The notes beneath the pieces were generated by a model. That model was not told where the DNA came from. It was given only the letters and a program-made list of their open reading frames with translations, and searched no databases. Shown here piece by piece: positions 1 through 11,949 of a DNA stretch of 64,000 nucleotides (positions are counted from its first letter, which is position 1; each line of letters opens with the position of its first letter). The position numbers and the translations under genes are program-made. The stretch lies in assembly GCA_949130495.1 (NCBI GenBank), contig OX422218.1, forward strand, positions 45,098,823-45,162,822, written 5' to 3'. The stretch comes from Sambucus nigra (taxonomy: Eukaryota; Streptophyta; Magnoliopsida; Dipsacales; Adoxaceae).

Positions 1-420
1 GACATGTGTCATCTTGCGTGGCACAAAATATATTCACCAAACAACTCAACACGCCGAGCTACCCAGCGTGCCGAGCTACTCGACATACAGAGCATCTTCT
101 CAGCAAGATCAAACGATAAGAACAGACTCAATGAACATTCTTATTATGTACAGATGTATATGTCTATTAAATAGTGGCATATTTTCTACCCATATTGACA
201 TCCCAAGGATTATCAATACATTGTAACCCCCTACATAACGGGATAATCGATCACTTACGATCATAGTTGAGATCAAGGAAAAATACCCAGCAATACAAGA
301 CAGTGGATGTAGGCCATTTGCATTATGGCCGAACCACTTTAAAAATCATTTGTCTTATTTCTTTGTTCATTTTTATCTATGATTAATTAATTAGATCAAG
401 TCTAGTTTTTTACATCAACA
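1..420 (+). repeat. 5' LTR of Tat copy 1 (partial)
   Basis: It matches 11104-11538 closely along its length. It ends in ATCAACA, the inverted complement of the LTR start TGTTGAT seen at 11059. It includes short repeats of a GCCGAGCTAC core near 55-95. The TATA region is degenerate here (near 203) compared with the intact box in the 3' LTR. Confidence 0.92.
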
Positions 421-422
421 GA

Positions 423-441
423 TTGGCGCCGTCTGTGGGAA
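423..441 (+). promoter_or_regulatory. Primer binding site of Tat copy 1
   Basis: It starts two bases after the LTR and has a TGGCGCCG core, typical of tRNA-complementary primer sites in plant Ty3/gypsy elements. Minus-strand DNA synthesis would start here. The exact tRNA was not determined. Confidence 0.75.
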
Positions 442-482
442 CGACTATACGTAGCATTTTTTCACTAAAACATTTATCATAC

Positions 483-2252
483 ATGGCTGAGATCCCAGAA
501 TCTAGCAATAGGAACAATGATGGAGTTCCTCCTAACCATTCCGATCCTCCAACTGTCCATGATCTCATAGGAATAGTAGTCAACTTAGCCAAAGGACAAA
601 CAGCTATGCAGGAGACCATGCCATAACTCATTCAAATTGTTCAAAATGCAACGCCTGCCCAATCAGGCCAGCGAAGCGTTCAGAGAAACATGCACTTGCC
701 ATCTTCATGATCCATACGTACTCTGTTCCCTCATATTTCTCGGTCCAGACATACCGAATTCCATCATACCAAGAGGTCTAGCGACCCCTCCTATCATCCT
801 TGTCCGATATCTCCCATAAGATTTATGGACCCTCAAGAAAAAGTTACTCTAACTCCAGAACGAACAAGCGCTCTGGAGAGGTTGACTAGAGTCTCCCCCT
901 TTGACCGTTTGGGACCTAGGAGGAATAAACACCCTCCTAAAATTGGGTCGAGAAATTCTCAATGACCAAATGATCTAAAGGAAGGTTCTGGCCAATCACG
1001 CCTTACACCTCGGACAAAAAGATCCTAAGAGGAGAATTCAGCGTGAACTATTGCTCGGGCAAATAGATCAGAGGCTGGAAATGATGCCTGGAAGGGCTTC
1101 ATTCAGAGATTGGAAGATGGGTTAGGGGAAATGGCTAAGGCCAGAAACCCTCTCCAAAGAACCTTTATCAAAGGATCTCCATTTATACAAGCAATTATGG
1201 ACTTTTCCACCCCTCAAAGTTTAAGGCTCCTGTAGTTACACCAAAGTATGATGGAAAGACTGATCCTATTCTCCACATAGAGCAGTACCAAGCTGGTGCA
1301 GATATTTATGCAGTCCCAGATGAGATGAGGTGCAGGACATTCTCAGGAACCATTACCAGATCTGCTCCATTATGGTATAACAGCCTTCCTCGAGGGCAAA
1401 TCGCAACCTTTCATCAGTTGTTCGAGCTCTTCATAGGGAATTTCTGCTTTGGCGTAAAGCCAGTCAAGAGGGTAGCACATCTGTTAAGAGTAAGGCAAAA
1501 AGCAAGAGAAAGCACCAGGGACTACATCACTCGTTTTAACAACAAAAAATTGGAGGTAATCAATTACGAAGAGAAGACACCCATTACAGCTCTGACGAGT
1601 GGCCTTTTACCAAACAAGCTATATTACACTTTGGCCAAAGATCCCCCAAATCCATGGCAGAGTTGATGGCAAAAGAATCCAAGATTATGAATGCCAAATA
1701 AGCTATGGCTGCGAAGAAGAATGTTGAGGCAAATATAGAAACTAAAGCTGAAGGTAGGTCGGAGAGGAAGGATCATAAGCATAATGGAGGCAGCAAGTAA
1801 TCAAAAGGCAAGGAAATGTTGGGGCACTTGAGGAAGTATGCAAATTATACTCCCTTAAAGATAGACATAAACCATTTCTGGAGGAGATAAAAAAATAGCA
1901 AAGAACTAAATTGGCCAAAAAAATTGAGGGCAGCCCCCGAAAGGAGAGACACATCCAAGTATTGCGAGTTCCACAAAGACCATGGTCACACGACCGAGCG
2001 GTACATAGCTCTCCAGAATGAGATTGAGTCACTCATTAGACGAGGGAAATTGAACAAGTTTATTGATCGCCAGAACGATGAGAAAACCAACAACAGAGCA
2101 CGTCAAAGGTCAAAATCTCCTTACCGACCAAGAGATGACAAGAAAAAGGACATGAAGATGACCGAGAGGATGACCCTGATCTCCCCAAAAGGACAAGGAA
2201 GCCTGAATGCAAGGTATTTTCAATCCGCTTTGGTTCATTTTATTGTAACATG
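483..2252 (+). pseudogene. gag: Tat gag (capsid/nucleocapsid), broken
   Basis: Gag would form the cytoplasmic particle that packages element RNA. The chosen start (483) opens with MAEIPESS, and the other copy has the same ATG context (52368, minus). The first stop falls at 624, and more stops and frameshifts follow. The retrotransposon-gag core is clearest at 1325-1666, with WYNSLP and TRDYITRFNN motifs. A histidine-rich knuckle of the Tat type (CEFHKDHGHTTE) lies near 1960-2000; its last cysteine is replaced by tyrosine. The next domain, protease, begins near 2400. This is a decayed gene, with high confidence in family and low confidence in exact ends. Confidence 0.87.
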
Positions 2253-2399
2253 ATAATAGGTGGAGATACAAGAGGTAGTGATCATACCGCTGAAAGGAAA
2301 GCTTACCTCAATGAGGCCCAAGCTTGTTCCTACATATAGCAAATAAATCTGGCAGAGGAAGATCATCCTAGGAAGGTCAATAAGGATACACTAGTCATC

Positions 2400-2729
2400 G
2401 GTTTTTCCAAAAGTGATCTGGAAGGTGTCTTGTATCCTCACGATGGTCCTTTAGTGATCAAGATGGGGATAAAGGATGTTATCATCTCAAGATTATCGAT
2501 AGATAATGGTAGCTCGACAGACATCATGTTATACCCTTGCTTTGATAGTTTAAACTTGAAACTTTCCCAGTTAGAGCCGTACCACAAGCCCTTTATCGGT
2601 TTCTCTGGCGAAAAATTATTTCCACTTAGGATGATTAAGTTAGACATGCTTATTGGTACCTGGTCTGCTTGCAGAATAGAAGAAGTACATTTTTTTGTAA
2701 TGGATAAAAAAAATCCAATTAACCTATAA
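2400..2729 (+). pseudogene. Tat aspartic protease domain
   Basis: The domain would cleave the Gag-Pol polyprotein. An open stretch from 2430 carries the active-site-like DNGSS motif (usual D-T/S-G), followed by DIMLY and the FSGE flap region seen in plant Ty3/gypsy proteases. The frame ends at 2729, and the link to RT (2730-3150) is full of stops. The minus copy has an equivalent at 36430-36760 with NNGSSVDIM, where the active-site Asp is lost. It sits between the gag knuckle and RT, the usual order. Confidence 0.82.
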
Positions 2730-3149
2730 TATAATCATGGGAATAGTAGGTCTGAAAAAGTTTGAAGTAGTGCCATCCATGGTACATTAATATTTGAAGT
2801 TCCCGACCAACTTTAGTGTGGGACTTATGAAGGGCGATTAGAAAGTAGGTCGGGAATGCTATTATTTAGCTACCAAATAAGAAGAGTTAGAGGATACAAG
2901 AAAGAAGACCACCACTTACCAAGTGGATGAGTCGGAAGATTCAGAGATTGAGACATTAGACCCAGATATGAATCAGATCTCGTGAAGAGTCAGGTCATAG
3001 AAGCGACGAAGAATATTATTCTGGATGATGAACAACTAGAAAGAACAACTCAGATTGGTGCTTCACTTGATCTAATAATAAAGCAAGAGTTAATGGCATT
3101 TTTTAGGCATAAAAAGCAAGCTTTCACGTGGAGTCATTAAGATATGTCG

Positions 3150-3947
3150 GGGATAGACCCAGCCTTCCTATGTCAAGAACTTAATGTTAATAAGGAGATC
3201 AAATCGATGAAGTAGCGAAGAAGTGTCTTTAGCCTAGAGAAGAGACAAGCTATTCAAGAGGAAGTAGAGAAACTGCAAAAGGCCTCTTCTATTGAGGATG
3301 TCAAATATCCTGATTGGTTAGCTAATGTGGTGATGGTAAAAAAGAAGAACAATAAGTAGAGAATGTGCGTGGATTTCACATATCTGAACAACGTTTGCCC
3401 AAAAGATCACTTCCATCTACCCTGAATTGATCAGCTGGTAGATACTACTTCGGAGCATAAATTATTGAGATTTATGGATGCTTATTTTGGCTAGAACTAA
3501 ATTAAAATGAAACCAGAAGACAGGGAAAGCACCTCTTTTATTACCCCAAGGGGAATATACTGTTATAATGTTATGCCTTTTGGGCTTAAAAATGCAGGTG
3601 CTACATACCAGTGCCTAATGAATAAGGTGTTCGTAGAGAAAATCGGCAGAAACATGGAGGTTTATGTCGATGACATGCTGACTAAGAGCAAGAAAGATGC
3701 TAACCACATAGCTAATCTGGGCCAAATTTTTGACCAGCTGGAGAAATATCAGATGAAGTTGAACCCAACCAAGTGCATCTTTGGCGTACAAGACGGCATG
3801 TTCCTCGGGTATATTGTGAATCAACGAGACATCAAGGTAAATCCTGACAAGATCAAAGCCTTGATAGAATTACAATCTCCAACTACGAAGAAGGAAGTAC
3901 AAAGCCTCACGGGGCGTGTTACAGCGCTCAACAGGTTCGTCTCATGA
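3150..3947 (+). pseudogene. Tat reverse transcriptase, broken
   Basis: This is the RNA-directed DNA polymerase of the element. Recognisable blocks in order are YPDWLANVVMVKKK (about 3310), VDFTYLNNVCPKDHF, FMDAYFG with one catalytic Asp (about 3473), VMPFGLKNAGATYQ, and YVDDM (3664-3678), the intact catalytic pair. At least three stops interrupt it; one, in the K-W-R-M block near 3357, replaces the usual tryptophan codon. The last open part is 3507-3947. RNase H follows directly. Confidence 0.9.
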
Positions 3948-4485
3948 GAAACTAACAGATGTCTTCCATTTTTCAAGACACTCAGAAAAACTTTTGAGTG
4001 GAATGATGAGTGTGAGAAGGCATTCCAAGAGTTGAAGAGATATTTAGGGACACCTACTTTGCTATCTAAGATGGTAGTGGGAGAGAAATTATACTTATAC
4101 CTGACTGTCTCACAAAGTGCAGTTAATTCAGCATTGATAAGAGTAGACGATGGAGTGCAGAAATAGATGTATTATATAAGCAAGGCATTTAGAGGAGTAG
4201 AGAGTAGGTACCCAAAATTGGAGAAGCTGGCATTAGCGTTGATCGAGGCGAGTAGGATAATGAAACCATAGTTCCAATCCCATACCATAGTGGTATACAC
4301 CGACATGACACTCAGACAGGCCTTATATAAGCCGAAAAAATCTGGAAGATTGATGTATTGGGCGGTGGAGTTAGGTGAATATGACATTGTCTATGAGCCA
4401 AGGTCTTCTCTCAAAGGGTAAACAGTGGAAGATTTCATTGTTGAATTTACTTTCCCAGATACCTCCGACCAACAAGGATCTAATA
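3948..4485 (+). pseudogene. Tat first RNase H domain
   Basis: This RNase H would degrade the RNA strand of the RNA-DNA hybrid. Blocks seen are FEWNDECEKAFQELKRYL, the LYLYLTVS strand, the YYISKAFRG and RYPKLEKLALALI helices, and the VVYTDM and YDIVYEPRSS ends. Several in-frame stops (near 4164, 4269 and 4419) kill the frame. It is typical of the RT-linked RNase H of Ty3/gypsy elements. The second RNase H begins about 200 bp downstream. Confidence 0.87.
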
Positions 4486-4550
4486 TAGAATAACCCGCGG
4501 ATGTTAGAGGATTATAAAAAACCATCCCCGATTAACTCCCATCAGCAGAC

Positions 4551-5075
4551 TTGCCGGAGGGGATAGTGATCGAGCAACAAGAATCCTTTGATAAAAGCCC
4601 AGAGTTGAGGGATGATAAAATGAAGAACCAATTATTCCATCACGGGACTTTGTCAGACCAAGGGTTTGATAACTGTATCCGTGTATGGAATTTGTATGTT
4701 GATGGTTCTTCGTGTGCCACAGGCAGCGAAGTCGGAATAATTCTTAATAGTTCGGATGGATTGGATATAGAATATGCTTTACATTTCCAATTCAAAGCTT
4801 CCAATAATGAAGCTGAGTATGAAGCTATAATTGTGGGCCTCAATTTAGCCAAAACACTGAATGCAGAGCAAGTTATGGTGTTTAGTTATTCACAACTAGT
4901 CATAAATCAGATTCTTGGGTTGTAGGTGGTACATGGAGAATTCATGTATATGTATCACACCAAAGCTATGGAGATTATATCCAATTTTGTAGCGGTCCAA
5001 GTGATCAGAATGCGAGGGCTGATGCATTAGCTCGTTTAGCCTCAACTACTTGCACCAAGCTATGAAGAATGATTC
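4551..5075 (+). pseudogene. Tat second (archaeal-type) RNase H
   Basis: An additional RNase H, known from the Tat lineage and called aRNH, follows the normal one. The motifs are LYVDGSS (first catalytic Asp, about 4694), the NNEAEYEA helix (catalytic Glu, about 4806) and VFSYSQLVIN (about 4878). The last should hold the next catalytic Asp as FSDSQL; here it is Tyr, while the minus copy keeps Asp. A stop at 4923 follows, with ADALARLAS-like remains to about 5075. This domain is the main basis for assigning the Tat lineage. Confidence 0.85.
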
Positions 5076-5299
5076 CTATTGATATACTTACAGACCAAGG
5101 CATTGATGATGATTTTATGGTGAAGTTCATCACTTTGGATATGGGACCTTCCTAGATTGATCCCATCAGGGCGTATATTGAAGAAGCCATTTTAACAGCC
5201 AATCAACTTACGGCCAAGAGGCTCAAGTTTAAAGCTGCTAAGTATGTCTTAAATAATGGAGTTCTATACATAAGAGGTATGATAGAAGGTCTACAGAGA

Positions 5300-6340
5300 T
5301 CTGTTCATCCATCAAAAGTTAAAGATATGATAGAAGAATTTCACGAAGGCTCTTGTGGAGATCATGTAGCAGGTCAAAATCTTTTGTAGAGGATAACGAC
5401 GCAGGGATATTATTGGCCAACGATGCGAGCTGACTGCATAGCTTATGCCAAGAAATGCGATAAGTGTCAATGGTTCTTTACCATACGAAGAACTCCCCAG
5501 GCCTTATTAACACCGATTACCTCCCCATGGCCATTTTCTATGTGGGTAATAGACTTGGTTGGGCCTCTGCCAACTACCAAAGGAAAAGTCAAATACTTGG
5601 TAGTCGTTGTTGATTATTTCACAAAATGGGTGGAAGCTGAACCTCTTATTGACATGTCATATGAAAGGGTCAATCAGTTCATCTGGAAGAATATTATTTA
5701 CATATATGGTCTGCCACATGCTTTTATCACTGATCATGGTACCCAGTTTGATAATGAGGAGTTCACTATATAGTGTACACAATCCAATGTTCAAAAGATT
5801 CATTTTGCACTAGGCCATCCCCAGATAAACGGGAAAACAGAGGTAACCAATAGAACTCCATTGAACGGGTTGAGGAAATGGTTGGATGATGCGAAATGAA
5901 ATTTGATTAACGAGTTGCATTCTGTGTTATGGGCTTACCGAACAACTCCCCAAATAGTAACTGGCTAATCTCCTTACATGTTAGCCTTTGGAAGTGAAGC
6001 AGTTATACCCGCTGAACTGGGTCTACCTACTCACAGGGTGCTTAATTTCAACACTCAAGTAAGCAATTTAATGAGATGCTTAGATTTAGACATGCTCGAG
6101 GAAGTCCGGGAAGATGCAGCAATCCGAAATGCCGCTTACCAGTAATGGACTTCCATGTTCTACAATAAACGGGTCAACAAATGTGATCTCAAGGAGGGAG
6201 ATTATGTACTCAAGAAAGTCATTAAGAAGCATAATAAGCTGGAGGCCAACTGGCATTGGCCTTATCGTGTAACAACGATTGTTCGATCTGGAACCTACAG
6301 AATAGAAACTTTAGAGGGGAAAGAATTCAAAAATGCGTAG
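5300..6340 (+). pseudogene. Tat integrase, broken
   Basis: Integrase would insert the DNA copy into the genome. An HHCC zinc region lies at about 5335-5470 (EFHEGSCGDH ... CDKCQ), with a stop at 5388. The catalytic core is WVIDLVGPLP (first Asp, about 5550), FITDHGTQF (second Asp, about 5730) and KTEVTNRT (Glu, about 5840), so the D,D,E residues survive. Stops at 5770, about 5897 and 6144 break the frame. The C-terminal beta-barrel (KEGDYVLKK ... GPYRV-like) runs to 6340. No chromodomain follows, as expected outside the chromoviruses. Confidence 0.9.
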
Positions 6341-6360
6341 AATGTAGAGCATCTACGCCA

Positions 6361-7019
6361 ATATTATCAGTAATGTAGATTCACATGTACTCCGTTCTTT
6401 TACTATGAATAAAAATGATATTTTCCCTATATTAGTTTTAGTTCAAATTTTTTCAGAGTATTCGTGCTACACACTACACTTGAATTTTACAAGAAGGCAT
6501 CAAGAACCACCAACTAATGTTGGTCGGCATATCAGCAACCACTAATTACGGTTGGTCGGTATATCAGCAACCACCAACTAATGTTGGTCGGCATCAATAA
6601 ACATAACCAACAATGTGGGCATAACAATCATACAAGGCAAGGCCTGTTTGATTATGGGTGACCTCAAGGGGCATCCAAAACTAGGTAAGAAAACGGGTGA
6701 CCTTAAGGGGCATCCACCGCCTAGGCACCAAGGTAATCTAGATTAGATTGCTACAACTAAGCAAGAACATGGGATGAAAATAATTCCATTTCTTAGGAAC
6801 TTATGGGTGACAAGTCACTACAACTAGGCAACAAATGAGGCAAAGTTCCATTGTCTAGGCAATTAAACCAAAACAAAACAAATTGTCTCCTTATATATAT
6901 ATATACAGCATGATAAGTAAAACATCTTAGAATCTATTTCCAAGGAAAGAAAATTACAAAAACATAAACTTTTATTCATTAAATACAAATTTCTGATTCT
7001 ATTTATTTTTCTTCTTTCG
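6361..7019 (+). other. Spacer between integrase and antisense genes
   Basis: This is non-coding. It holds three imperfect copies of a unit of about 33 bp built on TTGGTCGGCATATCAGCAACC (6506-6593). Two copies of a GGGTGACCT-AAGGGGCATCCA unit follow (6655-6720). A TTTATT (6971-6976) is AATAAA on the minus strand, placed as the poly(A) signal of the antisense gene to its right. The same spacer occurs twice in the minus copy. Confidence 0.7.
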
Positions 7020-8242
7020 ATTTAGGTACGGGATCCATTCCAGCTAAAGGATCATCTAAAGCAAAAGGAGAATTGATATAATTTAAATCCTGCAGCATCT
7101 TAGTGTTGCTCAAACTTGGTCGATCAAATTAATGAGGAGGACAGGATATCCTAAAATCTTTATGAAGCTGGTAATCATCAAGGAATTTTGAGATCAAACA
7201 TTGAGGAATAGAACTGACTGAAATCCAGCTAACGTCTAGTTTAAAAGGAGGAACTGACAGATCAAGCAATTAAGGATCACACCAATGCCACAATGATATC
7301 CCCTTTTCAACGTGCATCACATCCAGAGCATTCATCCATCCATACTTGTACCCCTCATTGTTTGAATGCTTTAACCTGGCATCAAGATGGCACAAAGATT
7401 TATTGTATCCCTCCATCCAAAACTCTCTACGCTGCTTGTGAAATTGATAAGTCAATCTCTCAACTTGCTGATGAAGTTTCTTCCCCAATTTTTCTTTACT
7501 TTCCAACGCAGAGCTCTGATTGGAAAGTTCCTCTGTAAGACATTGAATTTTTTGGGACATCTCAACCAGACCTTGATTTTTGGCTTTCATCTGAACAACC
7601 TGATTTGCTAAGGTTTGTTCAGTCCTAGTCTCTTCAATGCTGCTCTAAACAGCTCTTGCTCTACCCCACTAGGAAGATGTAGGTTTGACTCATTTCAAAG
7701 CCTCCAATTCTTCTCTCAATGCATCATTTTTAGTTTCCAAAAATAAAAATCCCTCATCACTAATTGGGACCAGAACTCTATAAGAAGAGGCAGACTTTAG
7801 TTGTCTGAGTTCTTCTCACAAGACAATATTTTCCTCCTCCAACATCTTGGAAATGTGTCTGTGCTCCTCAACTTCAAGTTTAAGCACACTCTTTCTCTTC
7901 CTGTGGGCTGAAATAAATTTGTCATCACCCCAAACAGCACTCAATTGTTGGTACTTCTTCTCATAACCCTCATGCAGAAGTGAAGTGGTTTCCTTGTGTT
8001 GAAGTTGAAGTTCCGTGATCACTCCTTGAAGGTCTTCAATCATTTCAAAATAAGCGACATTATTGGCCACCGCCCGATCAAGCAGACATTTTAAATATTG
8101 GTAAGATTCAATTGTTCGCTCAGAGGCATCAGGTCCAAGGATATTAACTATTTCAGCTTTAGTGAAATCTGTATGACCAGCCTTGAAGTAATCAATACAT
8201 TTTCTTCCTCAACTCTGTATCATGAGCTGACAAGAGTTCCAT
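7020..8242 (-). pseudogene. Antisense gene 2 of Tat copy 1: coiled-coil protein of unknown role
   Basis: The start at 8242 gives MELLSAHD, matching the starts at 28859 and 30788 in the other copy. A frameshift follows within the first 20 codons. The body (8070-7690) is a charged, heptad-like coiled coil with KYQQLSAVWGDDKFISAHRK and ends LREELEALK-stop in all three copies. Coding character continues (7590-7270) with KLHQQVERLTYQFHKQ and GWMNALDVMHVEKG. A serine/acid-rich tail runs to about 7020, followed by AATAAA on the minus strand. I do not recognise a domain. It lies antisense to pol, beyond integrase, and may be expressed from its own promoter. Confidence 0.6.
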
Positions 8243-8415
8243 CCTGGCATCAAACTAGCAAAGAAAAGTAAAAATGGATCAACAACGATACAGATCGAAC
8301 AAGTAAAGGAGAAAACTCACAATAAATAACAAAGTCCATTTTATTGATAGCGGGAGGAGAAAGTACAACAGGTTAAATAGAAGGGGAAAAACCATAATTA
8401 AAAAGTCAAACCACT

Positions 8416-10616
8416 CTACACCTTCTCCTTATTTCCCACAACATCTTCAGTCGATTTGGATGAAGGATTTGGTTGCTCGGAGGGCAGTTGGCATTGCTGG
8501 GAAGAAGTTTTTATATGGTGAACTTGCTCGGAGGACTGAGTAATGGTAACAGTAGGCATTTGCTCTACTATCACCCTAGAAGATTCATCAAAACCAGCTT
8601 AATCTTCTTCTTCTTCTTCTTCTTCTTCTTCTTCTTCAATAGTAGGAGCAGGGCCATGAGTGTGTTTCTAAAATAGTTCATAATCATCATCAACATTCAA
8701 CTCCTTCAGAGCTCTAACCCATCCATCTCCGAAGTATTTCAAACTTTCATAGTCCATCTAGGAAGAGACAACAGCCAAAGCTTTATTCCATCCCTTATCC
8801 CAGCCAGAGCTAAAGGACTTCTTCATAGCAGATTTCCTCTTCGCTCTCTCCGAGGAAGTTTTTTCCCTAAGAAGCTCTTCAACAGACTTCACCTTCTCCT
8901 CGAGCTCTTTCTTATGCAGTTAAGACTCTTTAAGCATGCCATCATCTTCCACTTTGCTGGAAAGAGCAACCTTCAATTTTTCCTCCAACTCCTTGGAGGC
9001 ATTTACAACTTAATCTCGAGCTGTATCAGCTTGTTAACGATCCGTCTCAGCATATTAGAATTTATTCTCCCAGGAAGCTTTGTCCTCTTCGTACTTCTGT
9101 CGGGACTCCCCCAAAGATTTTGACAACCCAACAAGATCTTCTTCTACTCCACTAGATGAGGTTGAAGCTTTGATGGCTTCATCCTTCTCCGCGATATTAT
9201 CGAAGTACACCAAAAATTGCAAGAAGAAGAATGGCACGAATGAGAGTATGAACATGGCAATGAAGAATTAAAAAGATAAATATAATGACCTCTTACTGAT
9301 GCAAGGTGTTGGGCTGCCAAATTGGAAACCTTATCCCGAGGAGTTGAAGTTTCAACAACTCGATAATCAGGGAGAGTCCCCGACTTGATCAATTTTTGGG
9401 CCAAGCCAGGGGTAACGATGGCTGGATAACTATCCCTCAAAGAAGAAATCCTAACTCTAGTATGTTGGGCAATAACATCCACTGGACTTTCAACAAGACC
9501 CATCCTCAACCTCCTCAAAGAATCACCTTCAATCACAGGTGATGTCTCTTATTGAATAACAACAGCTTCAATCAAAGGTGCGGCCTCTTTTGAGACAACA
9601 GCTTCAATCAAAGGTGCTGCCTCTTTAGGGGAAACATAGGGATTCTTGATAATATCTTTGGCAGGAGGAACAATATCCTTTTTCTTAGTTGGATCATCGT
9701 CTATGTTCTTTTTCCCCCTTCAGTACCAAGAGTAGATTTGGCAAAGAGGTCAGGCACTTTGCTCTTCTTCATCATCAGGTCAGCAATAGCAATACCTAAG
9801 TGAGGAGAAGCTTCTTCAACAAATAAAAAAGATGATAGAGCTTACTCAAGGCCAATCACCAAGGGAGGAACAAGAGGACGAGCAATAAAAGAAGAAATGG
9901 TGGTTTTGTATTTCAATAAATAAGAAGCAGACCTCACGTGCTCCCCATTTATTGCTCGATGCAACCCCCAGATAAACTTCAAATATTTTATATTAATGTC
10001 ACTCTCTTTTGGGGATTTCTTTTTACTGTCAACTGTAATAAATAAAAAATAAGTGTCAGTGACACATTTCATCAAACAAAAACAGAGCTAAATTGAATAA
10101 CTAAAAACAACTTATCCCATTGCCATAAACTGGACATCTGGGACCTTGGTACACATATGTCCCTTTTAACGGGGGGTGTTTCCTATTTTTCATCACAACC
10201 CCATGATCAAAATAGTCCCTATTAGCATCAGGGAGATTGACCACCAAAGCTCTATGACAATACCTAGTTTTTAAATAAAAGGTGGTATCGCTAGTAACCC
10301 ATTTATAACATTACATAATTTCAGGAATCCATAGATGAGTTCCATGAATTTGATTCAACCTAAGTATGCCATTAACTACCCTCCATGTATTTGTAACTAC
10401 TCTTGCAGGAACAATATCAAAATATTGGCAAAATTCCAAACACAGGGGATTAGGCGGGAAAGAAAATCCACATTCCACTAGAAAAATGGAAGGAAACCAA
10501 TGTCCCTCAACTAAAGAAAATATATCATAAGGGTAAGGAGGTTCTTCCAAAATGACCCAAGAGGGAATTGCAAAATCATCTCGAAACTTATCCAACAATT
10601 CGATAAGATAAACCAT
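8416..10616 (-). pseudogene. Antisense gene 1 of Tat copy 1, with two introns; putative gypsy-type transposon protein
   Basis: The start MVYLIELLDKF is at 10616. Exon 1 carries FSFPPNPLCLEF and TNTWRVVNGILRLN, which resembles the plant 'putative gypsy type transposon' domain (Transposase_28, from memory). A stop at 10311 replaces a codon open in the other copy. Intron 1 (10111-10033, 79 nt) and intron 2 (9296-9217, 80 nt) match introns at the same places in the minus copy. Here the second acceptor is AA, not AG. Exon 2 has FIWGLHRAINGEHVRSASYLLKYKT; exon 3 is a coiled coil ending at 8416. A minus-strand AATAAA lies at 8339-8344. The function is unknown. Confidence 0.68.
8603..8638. repeat. 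(TTC)n microsatellite in antisense gene 1
   Basis: About 12 TTC units. On the minus strand it encodes a glutamate run in the tail of antisense gene 1, so its length may vary without a frameshift. Confidence 0.9.
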
Positions 10617-11042
10617 GGTGGCTAAAGTAAAGAAAGAAAAAAGAAGAAGGACTTGTAGAAAATTGAAAAAACTACTAAGGCGGATGACATAAGGAACGAG
10701 CATAAGAAGAAAAAGGGAGAAGACAAAAGGCTTGGAAGTCTAAAAGGCAAAAGGTAGAAGACGATTTGACTCTATCGCTCCTAAATGCATTTCTTCGGGA
10801 AGTGAGAAAAGTAATGATCACTAGAGACGACGATTACATTTTCGACAGATAAATGATGAAAAAGACGCAAATACCCAAGCGTTTGTCGAAGATTCAAAAT
10901 ATTTATGAGTTTTTCCATTTCGCGCTCAAAATCATTAAATGTCACAAGTGTTGGAGATCTATAATCTAATGAGACTGGGTAAACGTATCTGAGCAACCTC
11001 TGGGCATAATGTTCCACACTTTAATATCCAACCTCAACTGTG

Positions 11043-11058
11043 AAACATTGGGGGCTTC
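11043..11058 (+). promoter_or_regulatory. Polypurine tract of Tat copy 1
   Basis: The purine-rich tract AACATTGGGGGCTTC sits directly before the 3' LTR start and would prime plus-strand DNA synthesis. The same motif, inverted, flanks the 3' LTR of the minus copy at 26055. Confidence 0.8.
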
Positions 11059-11538
11059 TGTTGATACAAAAATTAGTCAGCTAATGTGGACCGATTATAT
11101 GAAGACACGTGTCATCGTGTGTGGCACAAAATATATTCACCAAACAACTCAACATGCCGAGCTACTCAGCATACTAAGCTACCCAACGTGCCGACCTACT
11201 CAACATACAGAGCATCTACTCAGGAAGATCAAACGATAAGAACAGATTCAATGAACATTCTTATTATATACAGATGTATATGTCTATTAAATAACGGCAT
11301 ATTGTCTATTCATATTGATAGCCCAAGGGCTATAAATACATTGTAACCTCCTCCATAACGGGGTAATCGATCACTTGCGATCATAGTTGACATCAGGCAA
11401 AATTCCCAGCAATACAAGACAGTGGACGTAGGCCATTTTCATTAAGGCTGAACCACTTTATAAATCCTTTGTCTTTTTTCTTTATTCATATTTATTTGTG
11501 ATTAATTAATTAGTTCAAGTCTATTTTTTACATCAATA
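11059..11538 (+). repeat. 3' LTR of Tat copy 1
   Basis: 480 bp, starting TGTTGAT and ending ATCAATA. The last two bases are TA instead of CA, a point change relative to the 5' LTR end. Repeats of a GCCGAGCTAC core lie near 11155-11205. The TATA box is at 11331. The flanking base run is microsatellite, so no target-site duplication can be read. Confidence 0.93.
11331..11337 (+). promoter_or_regulatory. TATA box in Tat LTR
   Basis: TATAAATA follows GGGC about 270 bp into the LTR. The 3' LTR of the minus copy has the same box inverted at 25775-25782. It is the likely sense promoter of the element. Confidence 0.65.
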
Positions 11539-11600
<62 letters not shown>

Positions 11601-11619
11601 CATTATTATTATCATCATC

Positions 11620-11651
<32 letters not shown>

Positions 11652-11656
11652 CATCA
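11539..11656. repeat. (ATT)n(ATC)n trinucleotide microsatellite
   Basis: About 118 bp of ATT units grading into ATC/ATCACC units, starting at the last base of the Tat 3' LTR. Confidence 0.95.
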
Positions 11657-11949
11657 TGTTGTTTTTACTTTCAAGACTAGTCCAATTCCAATTTATTTTA
11701 TCCTATTTTTCATTTTTTCGGTAAATTCATTAAATATAAAGATTTTTGCCACATCACACCAATCCCCTATCAACCCTTACTATACCTAATTCTTATTTTT
11801 ATTCTTACATTTAGACGACTTACATGCTGCTATCATGTCTTGGTCCCAAGCCTATAAATGTCTCATCACAAGAGTCAGCTTTCTATAAATAGGATAAGTT
11901 TAAAACTTTACAAAAAAAAAGACATATAGCAAAACGTAAAAAAAAATAT
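11657..11949. other. Unassigned AT-rich sequence
   Basis: No coding region, terminal repeat or recognised family was seen. It contains two short A runs near 11914 and 11940. Confidence 0.5.

Larger units (their letters stand above)
1..11538 (+). mobile_element. Ty3/gypsy Tat-lineage LTR retrotransposon, copy 1 (left edge cut)
   Basis: The order is LTR, primer site, gag, protease, RT, RNase H, second RNase H, integrase, antisense genes, polypurine tract, LTR. Integrase after RNase H places it in Ty3/gypsy. The extra RNase H and antisense genes after pol are known features of the plant Tat lineage (Retand/Ogre relatives). By comparison with the 3' LTR, about 45 bp of the 5' LTR lie outside the window. 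Every sense reading frame carries stops or frameshifts, so this copy is not autonomous. The same family occurs inverted at 25573-52926. Confidence 0.93.
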
